From assembly GCF_900095265.1 (NCBI RefSeq), contig NZ_LT607656.1, positions 18,321 through 82,320 on the forward strand: 64,000 nt of DNA, in the 5' to 3' direction. The position numbers and the translations under genes were made by a program. Below, piece after piece: positions 25,734 to 32,651 of the stretch (position 1 is the first letter of the stretch; each line of letters starts with the position of its first letter). Below the pieces are notes generated by a model. That model had not been told where the DNA came from. It was given only the letters and a program-made list of their open reading frames with translations, and did not search any database. Origin of the DNA: Janthinobacterium sp. UMAB-56 (GTDB lineage: Bacteria; Pseudomonadota; Gammaproteobacteria; Burkholderiales; Burkholderiaceae_D).

Positions 25734-28030
25734 TGAGTCAAGCATTGCGCTATCTGCTGGTGGTGGGCGGCGGCATTGTCAGTATCCTGCTGTTCCTGCT
25801 GGCGTCGGCTTCCGACAATTCCGGTTTTTTCGACCGCTATTACACCTGGCTGCTGGGCCTGAACGCTGCCGTGGCCGTGGCCCTGCTGGCGCTGGTGGGC
25901 ATTTCCCTCGGGCGCCTGTACGCGCGCTACAAGAGCGGCAAGTTCGGCTCCAAGCTGATGACACGTTTGGTGATGCTGTTCGCCGCCGTCGGCATCCTGC
26001 CTGGGCTGGTGATTTTCCTTGTCTCTGTGCAATTCGTTTCCCACTCCATCGAATCGTGGTTCAACGTCAAGATCGAAGCGGCGCTGGAATCGGGCATTGA
26101 GCTTGGCCGTGCCGGCCTCGACGCGGCCCTGGTCGAACTGGACCACCGGGGTCACAAGGCCGTCGATGAGCTGGGCGCCGACCCGGTGGCCGGTCCGGCC
26201 GTGCTGACGAGTTTGCTACGCGTGGAGGGCATGCAAAATGTCATGCTCGTCAGCGGCGACGGCGTGTTGCTGGCCGGCGCCGGGCCGCACAGCGTGGCCG
26301 ACTTGCCGACGCCGGCCATGCTGGTGAAGGCCGCCACGCCGGACGGCTATGCCTCCGCCGAAGGGGGCCAGGAGTTGCACGACGAGGGCACGGAGTCGGG
26401 TGGCGGCGGCTTCCGCGCCGGCACGCCGGCATCGCCGGAAACGGCGCCCAGCCTGCGCCTGCGGGTGCTGGTGGCCGTGCCGGGTCCCTCCGTCTCGCCC
26501 CGCTACCTGCAATTGCTGCAAGCGGTGCCGCCCAAGCTGGCGACGAATGGCGAGGTGCTGCGCGCCGCCTACAGCGAATACAAGGAGCGTTTCGTCGCGC
26601 GCGTGGGATTGCGCAAGATGTATATGGAAATCCTCACCTTGACCTTGCTGCTGGCCATTTTCGGCGCCATCGGCAGCGCTTTCCTGATCGCGGGCAATCT
26701 GGCCCAGCCCTTGCTGCTGCTGGCCGAAGGCACGCGCGCCGTGGCCGAGGGCGACCTGTCGCCGCGCCCCATCGTCGCCACCAAGGATGAGCTGGGTACT
26801 TTGACGCAGTCGTTCAACATCATGACGCGCCAGTTGCTCGATGCGCGCACGGCCGTCGAAAGCAACCGCGCCGCGCTGCAAAACGCCAAGGCCCACCTGG
26901 AATCGGTGCTGGCGAACATGTCGGCCGGCGTGATGGTGCTCGACGGTGATTTCAAGCTGGTGACCTGCAATGAATCGGTCGAGCGCATCTTGCAGCATTC
27001 GGGCATGAGCATGGTCGGCCAGCCGCTGGCAAATATTGCCGGGATGGAGGAATTCGGCGGCGCCATCATCAGCGCCTTCACGGCGCAAAGCGCGCAGTCG
27101 GCGTCGGGCCGCAACCAGCAGCGCCTGCACTGGCAGCGCCAGATCGAGATTCCGCGCCGCCTGGGCAGCAGTGCTGACGAGCATGACATCACCTTGCTGG
27201 CGCGCGGTTCGCGTCTGCCGCTGGAGTCCGGCAGCGGCTACATCGTCGTGTTCGATGATATTTCCGACGTCATTTCCGCGCAGCGCTCGATCGCCTGGGG
27301 CGAGGTGGCGCGCCGCCTGGCGCATGAAATCAAGAACCCGCTCACGCCCATCCAGCTGTCGGCCGAGCGCCTGCAGATGAAGCTTGAAGGCAAGCTGGAG
27401 CAACCCGATGCCGACCTGCTCAGCCGCGCCACCACCACCATCGTCAAGCAGGTCGATGCGATGAAGCGCATGGTCGATGACTTCCGCGACTACGCGCGCA
27501 CGCCGCCGGCCGTGCTCACGCCACTGCGCTTGAACGAGCTGATCGAAGAGATCCTGAACCTGTACCTGCGCGGCGATGACGGCGACATCATCCACCCGCA
27601 GCTGGCACCGAATCTGCCGATGGTGATGGGCGATCCGACGCAGTTGCGCCAGGTCATACATAACTTATTGCAGAACGCGCAGGACGCCATGGCGGACTTG
27701 CCGCCGGAATCGCCGCATCCGCGGATTGACGTAAGGACGGAAGCAATTCATTATCGCAGTGCGGACGGCGGCGTGAATATCGCCGTGCGGCTGGCCATCA
27801 GCGACAATGGCCCCGGTTTCGCGCCAAAAATCCTGGCGCGCGCCTTTGAACCCTACGTCACGTCGAAGGCGCGCGGCACGGGCCTGGGCCTGGCGATGGT
27901 CAAGAAAATTATCGATGAACACGGCGGACGCATCGATATCGAGAACCGGGTCGACGGCAATGGCGCTTCGGTTGTCATTTTGCTGTTAAAGTTAGCTCCC
28001 GACGCTCCGTCCCAGGAATTCCTGGCGTGA
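25733..28030 (+). CDS. NtrY-like sensor histidine kinase
   Basis: 765 residues from a GTG overlapping the previous stop. Three N-terminal helices (to about 105), a large extracytoplasmic domain (about 110-295), a fourth helix (about 300-322), HAMP (to about 375), PAS (about 390-500), HisKA with phospho-His531 in RRLAHEIKNPLTPIQLS, and an HATPase domain with NLLQNAQDAM and TGLGLAMVKKI. It should phosphorylate the regulator at 28129. NtrY kinases respond to nitrogen or redox state, but the betaproteobacterial signal is not clear. Confidence 0.92.
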   Translation: MSQALRYLLVVGGGIVSILLFLLASASDNSGFFDRYYTWLLGLNAAVAVALLALVGISLGRLYARYKSGKFGSKLMTRLVMLFAAVGILPGLVIFLVSVQFVSHSIESWFNVKIEAALESGIELGRAGLDAALVELDHRGHKAVDELGADPVAGPAVLTSLLRVEGMQNVMLVSGDGVLLAGAGPHSVADLPTPAMLVKAATPDGYASAEGGQELHDEGTESGGGGFRAGTPASPETAPSLRLRVLVAVPGPSVSPRYLQLLQAVPPKLATNGEVLRAAYSEYKERFVARVGLRKMYMEILTLTLLLAIFGAIGSAFLIAGNLAQPLLLLAEGTRAVAEGDLSPRPIVATKDELGTLTQSFNIMTRQLLDARTAVESNRAALQNAKAHLESVLANMSAGVMVLDGDFKLVTCNESVERILQHSGMSMVGQPLANIAGMEEFGGAIISAFTAQSAQSASGRNQQRLHWQRQIEIPRRLGSSADEHDITLLARGSRLPLESGSGYIVVFDDISDVISAQRSIAWGEVARRLAHEIKNPLTPIQLSAERLQMKLEGKLEQPDADLLSRATTTIVKQVDAMKRMVDDFRDYARTPPAVLTPLRLNELIEEILNLYLRGDDGDIIHPQLAPNLPMVMGDPTQLRQVIHNLLQNAQDAMADLPPESPHPRIDVRTEAIHYRSADGGVNIAVRLAISDNGPGFAPKILARAFEPYVTSKARGTGLGLAMVKKIIDEHGGRIDIENRVDGNGASVVILLLKLAPDAPSQEFLA

Positions 28031-28128
28031 GGGTCTGGTTTAGTATTTAAAACACTAATAAAATCATAGCTGTCCGCCGTGTGCATCTTGTGCGCGACGG
28101 CCGGCGAAATGAGGAAGGCAAGACACGA

Positions 28129-28848
28129 ATGGCAAACATACTCGTAGTGGATGATGAAATGGGTATCCGTGAGTTGCTCTCGGAAATTCTGGGCGACGAA
28201 GGACATGCTATCCAGCTGGCCGAAAATGCGCAGCAGGCGCGTGAAGCGCGTGCCGCCGGTGCGCCGGATCTGGTATTGCTGGATATCTGGATGCCCGACA
28301 CAGATGGCGTTACCTTGCTCAAGGAATGGCAGCGCGACGGCTTGCTGACCATGCCGGTGATCATGATGTCTGGCCACGCCACCATCGATACGGCGGTCGA
28401 GGCGACGCGTATCGGAGCCATGAACTTCCTGGAAAAGCCGATTGCCCTGCAAAAACTGCTGAAGGCGGTACAGCAAGGCTTGACGCGGGCACAGGAAACC
28501 GTGCGCGCGACTAGTGTGGCGCCGCGTCCCGTGGCACCCGTGGTGGCCGAGGAAAGCAGCCATCCCGTCCCCAGCTTTAGCGGCAGCGCACCGCAACAGT
28601 TGATGGTACGCCCAGGCATCGCCGTACCGGCGGTGGCCGAAGGCCATGGCTACAACCTGTCGTTCGACTTGCCCCTGCGTGAAGCGCGCGACGCGTTCGA
28701 GCGCATGTATTTCGAACACCACCTGGGACGCGAAGGCGGCAGCATGACCCGTGTGGCGGAAAAAACGGGCCTCGAGCGCACCCATTTGTACCGCAAGCTG
28801 AAACAGCTGGGCGTCGAACCGGGCAAGCTGGCCAAGAAAAACCTGTGA
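28129..28848 (+). CDS. Response regulator, receiver plus Fis-type HTH, no AAA+ domain
   Basis: 239 residues. The receiver domain (about 1-120) has the acidic pair in VVDDE, phospho-Asp52 in LLDIWMPD, the switch Ser and the Lys in FLEKPIAL. A linker leads to a C-terminal Fis-like helix-turn-helix (TRVAEKTGLERTHLYRKLKQ). It resembles NtrX but lacks the central sigma-54-activating AAA+ domain, so it should bind DNA without remodelling sigma-54 polymerase. The ATG at 28129 starts MANILVVDDE. Likely partner of the kinase just upstream. Confidence 0.9.
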   Translation: MANILVVDDEMGIRELLSEILGDEGHAIQLAENAQQAREARAAGAPDLVLLDIWMPDTDGVTLLKEWQRDGLLTMPVIMMSGHATIDTAVEATRIGAMNFLEKPIALQKLLKAVQQGLTRAQETVRATSVAPRPVAPVVAEESSHPVPSFSGSAPQQLMVRPGIAVPAVAEGHGYNLSFDLPLREARDAFERMYFEHHLGREGGSMTRVAEKTGLERTHLYRKLKQLGVEPGKLAKKNL

Positions 28849-29246
28849 CGGCAGCCGTGCGGCGTCCGACGCCGCTGACCCTGGTCAGCGGTGGACGCGC
28901 CGCCGAGCGCGAGGCGGCCATCGCGCAAGCCTTGCCGCCTGGTCAGTTGGCCGCCGTGATTCTCGAGGGCCTTGCTGACGGCAATGCCATCCTGGCCGAC
29001 CTGGCCGAGCAAGTTTCCCCTTCTCCACCATTTCCATTGCAACTGTTGCGCATCGCGCCCGGTTGCCTGTGCTGCAGCGGCAATCTCGTATTGCGTGTAA
29101 CATTGAATCGTCTGCTGCGCCATCCACCCGCACACTTGTTCATCAGCCTGGCCGACGCCTCGCACATCGAACAATTGCGCACCTGGCTCACCGCCAGTCC
29201 CTATGATGCCCTGCTGGCGCTGCAAGCAGACATAGTGGTTGCCTGA
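28845..29246 (+). CDS. Degenerate CobW/P47K-like protein
   Basis: 133 residues from a GTG overlapping the regulator stop. The protein keeps the CobW metal-site hallmark in IAPGCLCCSGNLVLRVTLNR and a Rossmann-like start (PLTLVSGGRAAEREAAIAQA), but the Walker A lysine motif (GxxGxGKT) is replaced and the protein stops soon after the first domain. CobW GTPases deliver zinc or cobalt to metalloproteins; this one probably cannot hydrolyse GTP. It may be a metal-binding relic or a small partner protein. Its translation is coupled to the response regulator. Confidence 0.65.
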   Translation: MTAAVRRPTPLTLVSGGRAAEREAAIAQALPPGQLAAVILEGLADGNAILADLAEQVSPSPPFPLQLLRIAPGCLCCSGNLVLRVTLNRLLRHPPAHLFISLADASHIEQLRTWLTASPYDALLALQADIVVA

Positions 29247-29413
29247 ACTTGGTTTCCTGAGTCTTTTTCTGAGTCTATTACGCAGTCGCAGTTTGCATCT
29301 CGTTACAACTCTGTTGCCCGCAGGGTGGCATGGCCGCTTGAAATGGCGCCGTGTGAACCCCACCTCTGTTCTGACACCGCAGGAGCTTCTCCTGCTTGAG
29401 CGAAGGATGCAAA

Positions 29414-29671
29414 ATGAACCTGATCTATAACAGCGAACAATACAGCGTCGTGGAATTCGGCGTCGACGTCGACCTGGAAGCCCTGCGCTTTGGCGGCTAT
29501 GAGATCGTCGACAAGGGCGGCAAGCGCGAGACGTTCATTGCCGGAGTCCTTGCCCAGCATTTCCGCCGCGACGTCACGGAACTGATCGCCAGCGAACCCA
29601 GCATGGAAGAGATCGATGAATTTTTGGGCAGCTACGATTCCCTCATGAGCCATCCAGTCCTGTTGCACTAA
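29414..29671 (+). CDS. DUF3567 family protein
   Basis: 85 residues starting MNLIYNSEQYSVVEFG, with the acidic pattern GVDVDLEALRFGGYEIVDK and EEIDEFLGSYDSLM. This is the small DUF3567 family of betaproteobacteria; function is unknown and it is predicted cytoplasmic. The ATG at 29414 is chosen over an in-frame 29396 because an AAGGA site lies about 8 bases before it. Copy B of the palindromic element begins six bases after its stop. Confidence 0.85.
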   Translation: MNLIYNSEQYSVVEFGVDVDLEALRFGGYEIVDKGGKRETFIAGVLAQHFRRDVTELIASEPSMEEIDEFLGSYDSLMSHPVLLH

Positions 29672-29677
29672 TTAGAA

Positions 29678-29815
29678 AGAACCTTAACAGAACCGTAGCG
29701 AGCGGCAGTGAGTTGCGGCCGAGAAGCGGAGCTGTGCGAATGCACGGGGCCGCCGAGGCAGTGAGCATCGGAGGCTGCAAATCGCGCCGCGCAGTAGGTT
29801 ATGTTAGGGTTCTAG
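29678..29815. repeat. Palindromic intergenic element, copy B
   Basis: A 138-bp relative of 9428-9551, lying between the DUF3567 gene and the amidotransferase. The outer arms AGAACCTTAACAGAACC (29678-29694) and its partner at 29797-29813 pair at 15 of 17 positions, with one wobble and the same G-A mismatch as copy A. TTGCGGCC pairs with GGCTGCAA. The central hairpin is GTGC-GAAT-GCAC followed by about 14 extra bases absent from copy A. The conserved core matches copy A closely while the arms have changed together. Confidence 0.85.
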
Positions 29816-29855
29816 GTATGGTATGGTGGCCGGCTTACCCCGCTGCAAACAGATC

Positions 29856-30635
29856 ATGTGCCAACTTCTCGGAATGAATTGCAATGTCCCTACGGACATT
29901 GTCTTTAGTTTTACCGGCTTCGCCATGCGCGGCGGCCATACCGATACCCACCATGACGGCTGGGGCATCGCCTTTTTCGAGGGCGCAGGCGTGCGCCATT
30001 TCGTCGACCACCAGGCGGCCATCGCCTCGCCCGTGGCCGAGTTGATCAAACGCTACCCCATCAAGTCGCGCAATGTCATCGCGCATATCCGCAAGGCTAC
30101 GCAAGGCCAGGTGGCGCTGGAAAACTGCCACCCCTTCGTGCGCGAACTGTGGGGCCGCTACTGGGTCTTTGCCCACAATGGCGATTTGAAGGAATTCCAC
30201 CCCGTGCTGACGGGCAGTTACCGCCCCGTTGGCTGCACCGACAGTGAGCTGGCGTTCTGCTACTTGCTGCAGGAATTGCACGCGCGCTTTGGCGATGCGC
30301 CGCCGGCGTTGCCGCAACTGCATGCCGCCCTGGCGCAGTTGTTGCCCGGCATCGCGGCCCACGGCACTTTCAACATGATGCTGTCGAGCGGCGAGGCGCT
30401 GTTTGCCCATTGCTCGACCAGCTTGCACTATCTGGTGCGACAACATCCGTTTCCAACTGCTAAACTCTCCGATGAAGACCTGAGCGTGGACTTTTCCCAG
30501 GTGACGACGCCCCAGGACCGCGTGGCCGTGATCGTTACCCAGCCGCTGACGACGAATGAGCAATGGACGGCGTTTGCGCCGGGTGAATTGAAATTATTTG
30601 TCGACGGGATGGTGCAAGACACGCCATTGGCCTAA
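29856..30635 (+). CDS. Class II glutamine amidotransferase (YafJ type)
   Basis: 259 residues starting MCQLLGMNCN, so the catalytic nucleophile is Cys2 after removal of Met. The NTN-hydrolase fold motifs include HHDGWGIAFF, NVIAHIRKATQG and ENCHPFVRELWGRYWVFAHN with the GDL that follows. There is no synthase domain, so like E. coli YafJ it would hydrolyse glutamine or a related gamma-glutamyl compound. The downstream partner is unknown. An in-frame GTG or ATG upstream (29823) is rejected because it would bury Cys2. Confidence 0.88.
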   Translation: MCQLLGMNCNVPTDIVFSFTGFAMRGGHTDTHHDGWGIAFFEGAGVRHFVDHQAAIASPVAELIKRYPIKSRNVIAHIRKATQGQVALENCHPFVRELWGRYWVFAHNGDLKEFHPVLTGSYRPVGCTDSELAFCYLLQELHARFGDAPPALPQLHAALAQLLPGIAAHGTFNMMLSSGEALFAHCSTSLHYLVRQHPFPTAKLSDEDLSVDFSQVTTPQDRVAVIVTQPLTTNEQWTAFAPGELKLFVDGMVQDTPLA

Positions 30636-30772
30636 TTTGTTGACGACAATACGCTGGATTGCTGCCAAAATATCCACAGCGCGGGCGGATTTCAGCTAAA
30701 GTATTGTCAATAGTGAACCTTGATGCGGGCGCGGCGCGGCCGGCGTCACTCGACGTGATTGATGAAGAGTTA

Positions 30773-32053
30773 ATGATCGATATTTCCAGCAACGACATCA
30801 CCCCGAAACCCTTGCGCGTGCGCGAGTTCTATCTGGGGCGACAGCCTATTCTTGACCGTAATCAAGCCCTGTTTGGCTATGAGTTGCTATTCCGCAACGC
30901 CCCGGTCGGCCCCGCCAACATTACCAGCGACCTGTCCGCCACGGCGTCCGTCATCGCCCACGCGTCCCAACTGGGCATGGAAAAGGTCATCGGTGACGCG
31001 CTCGGTTTCGTCAACGTCGATGCCGACGTGATCATGAGCGATATATTCGTGTTCCTGCCGCGCGAAAAAGTCGTGCTGGAAATCGTCGAATCGATGCCTG
31101 TCACGCCGGAAGTGCGCGCGCGCATTAGCGAGCTGGTGGGCCATGGCTTCACCTTCGCGCTGGAAAACGTCGTGTCCGACACGGCGCAAGTACAGGCGCT
31201 GCTGCCGCTGGTGGAATACGTCAAGATGGACATGAGCACGGTCGACCCGAAAGTGCTGGCGGCTCTGGCGCCCCGTTTCAAGCAGGAAAACAAGAAACTG
31301 GTGGCGGAAAAAGTCGAGACGCGCGAAGAATTCAAGTCGGGCCTGGACCTGGGCTTCGATTACTTCCAGGGTTATTATTTTGCCAAGCCGGCCATCATGA
31401 CGGGCAAGAAGCTGTCGCCGTCGCAACTGGCCGTCATGGAACTGATGACACTGGTGACGTCCGACGCCGACAATATGGATATCGAGCGCGCCATCAAGCG
31501 CGACGTGTCGCTGGCCCTGAATTTGCTGCGCCTGGTCAATACGCCTGCCGTGGGCGCGCGCCAGCGCATCGATTCGCTGAGCCAGGCCGTGACCGTGCTG
31601 GGCCGCCGCCAGTTGCAGCGCTGGCTGCAAATCATGCTGTATGCGGAGCCAAGCAAACGCGGCCATAGCATGACGCCCTTGCTGATGCTGGCCACCACGC
31701 GCGGCCGCCTGCTGGAGCTGCTGGCGCATAAACTGCGTCCGAACCATGCCCATTCGGCCGATATCGCCTTTACGGTCGGCATCATGTCGCTGATGGATAC
31801 CCTGTTCGGCGTGCCGATGTCGGAAATCCTCAGCCAGATCGAAGTGATCGATGAAGTGGCCGAAGCGCTGTTGTCGCGCGAGGGTTTCTACGGCGACCTG
31901 CTGCGCCTGGCCGAATGCATCGAGCGCATCGAAGACATGGAAGGCGAGATCGTGCCAACCTTGCGCGACCTGGCCATGTCGCCGGACGACCTGGTGGAGC
32001 TGGAAATGGCCGCGTATGAATGGAGTGATAACGTTGTAAGGTATGCGCTGTAG
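30773..32053 (+). CDS. EAL-HDOD signalling protein
   Basis: 426 residues from the ATG at 30773. The first half is an EAL-like domain (REFYLGRQPILDRNQALFGY, then ELLFRN, where active enzymes have EAL) and the second half an HDOD domain (about 215-410, LSPSQLAVMELMTLVTSD, LALNLLRLVNTPAVGARQRI). The ELLFR form is typical of YuxH-type degenerate EAL domains that do not cleave cyclic di-GMP. Such proteins act as signalling adaptors in motility and biofilm control. In-frame GTG codons at 30713 and 30755 are possible alternative starts. Confidence 0.88.
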   Translation: MIDISSNDITPKPLRVREFYLGRQPILDRNQALFGYELLFRNAPVGPANITSDLSATASVIAHASQLGMEKVIGDALGFVNVDADVIMSDIFVFLPREKVVLEIVESMPVTPEVRARISELVGHGFTFALENVVSDTAQVQALLPLVEYVKMDMSTVDPKVLAALAPRFKQENKKLVAEKVETREEFKSGLDLGFDYFQGYYFAKPAIMTGKKLSPSQLAVMELMTLVTSDADNMDIERAIKRDVSLALNLLRLVNTPAVGARQRIDSLSQAVTVLGRRQLQRWLQIMLYAEPSKRGHSMTPLLMLATTRGRLLELLAHKLRPNHAHSADIAFTVGIMSLMDTLFGVPMSEILSQIEVIDEVAEALLSREGFYGDLLRLAECIERIEDMEGEIVPTLRDLAMSPDDLVELEMAAYEWSDNVVRYAL

Positions 32054-32093
32054 GTCGGATTAGCGCGGCCGTCAGGCCACGCGTAAGCCGACA
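32053..32093. repeat. REP-like imperfect palindrome
   Basis: GTCGG-A-TTA on the left pairs with TAA-G-CCGAC on the right around GGCC-GTCA-GGCC. It starts at the stop codon of the EAL-HDOD gene. The GTCGGATTA ... TAANCCGAC form is typical of dispersed intergenic REP hairpins in proteobacteria. Confidence 0.6.
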
Positions 32094-32113
32094 ACATTGT
32101 TGCCGCGTTCTTC

Positions 32114-32151
32114 AAAAACCCTGCACGGCGCCGCCGCGGCAGGGTTTTTTT
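32114..32151 (+). terminator. Intrinsic terminator after the EAL-HDOD gene
   Basis: AAAACCCTGC and GCAGGGTTTT arms around a GC-rich loop, followed by a T-run. It is bidirectional by sequence and also lies just past the stop of the convergent SPW gene. Confidence 0.85.
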
Positions 32152-32165
32152 ACGCCGCTACGCCG

Positions 32166-32537
32166 CTACGCCGCGACGCCGAGCCAGTGCCTGTGCAGCT
32201 CGGGATCGGTGCGCAATTCCCACAGGGCCAGCACGACGACGGCGATGCCGACGAGCAGCTCGTTCCACATGGCGATGCGCTGTTCGGCCAGGCGCAGTAC
32301 CCACGGCGCGGCGGCAACCCAGACGCCCACCAGCAGGTTGACGGCGACGGCCCAGAAATACGTCTTGTACAGGTCGAAGGCGGCCAGGATGGCGATCACC
32401 AGGCCCGAGACAAAGGCATTGAGCCTCTGTGGCGAGCCTGCGGGATAGGAAAGCGCCCAAGGCGAGACGAGCAGCCACAGGCCCAGCAACAGGATCACTT
32501 GATCTTGCCAGCGTTTCAGTTTGAAATTGCTTGCCAT
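32166..32537 (-). CDS. SPW-repeat membrane protein
   Basis: 123 residues with four membrane helices and two SPW-type motifs (LVSPWALSYPAG and AAAPWVLRLAEQ, the second degenerate). SPW proteins are small integral membrane proteins of unknown function. A short tandem TACGCCGC repeat overlaps its stop. It is monocistronic, lying between a terminator and the end of metH; a GC-rich palindrome lies about 50 bases upstream. Confidence 0.8.
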   Translation of the reverse strand: MASNFKLKRWQDQVILLLGLWLLVSPWALSYPAGSPQRLNAFVSGLVIAILAAFDLYKTYFWAVAVNLLVGVWVAAAPWVLRLAEQRIAMWNELLVGIAVVVLALWELRTDPELHRHWLGVAA

Positions 32538-32584
32538 ATATCCTCCTTAGCCAGTTAGGGAACGGGCCGGAGCGGGCATGCAGC

Positions 32585-32598
32585 ATGCCGGCCGGCAT
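32585..32598. promoter_or_regulatory. Perfect 14-bp palindrome upstream of the SPW gene
   Basis: ATGCCGGCCGGCAT sits 48 bases before the SPW start and downstream of metH. It could be an operator or part of a metH 3' structure. Only symmetry and position support it. Confidence 0.3.
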
Positions 32599-32616
32599 AC
32601 TGCGTTAGTGTGCTGC

Positions 32617-32645
32617 GGCGCGCGAAAAGTTCCGCGCGCCTTTTT
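32617..32645 (+). terminator. GC-rich hairpin after metH with T-run on the plus strand
   Basis: GGCGCGCG, eight bases, CGCGCGCC, then five T. The T-run is on the plus strand, whereas metH is read on the minus strand, so as a metH terminator it has no U-tract. It may still protect the metH 3' end or block antisense transcription into metH. Confidence 0.5.
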
Positions 32646-32651
32646 ACTCTG

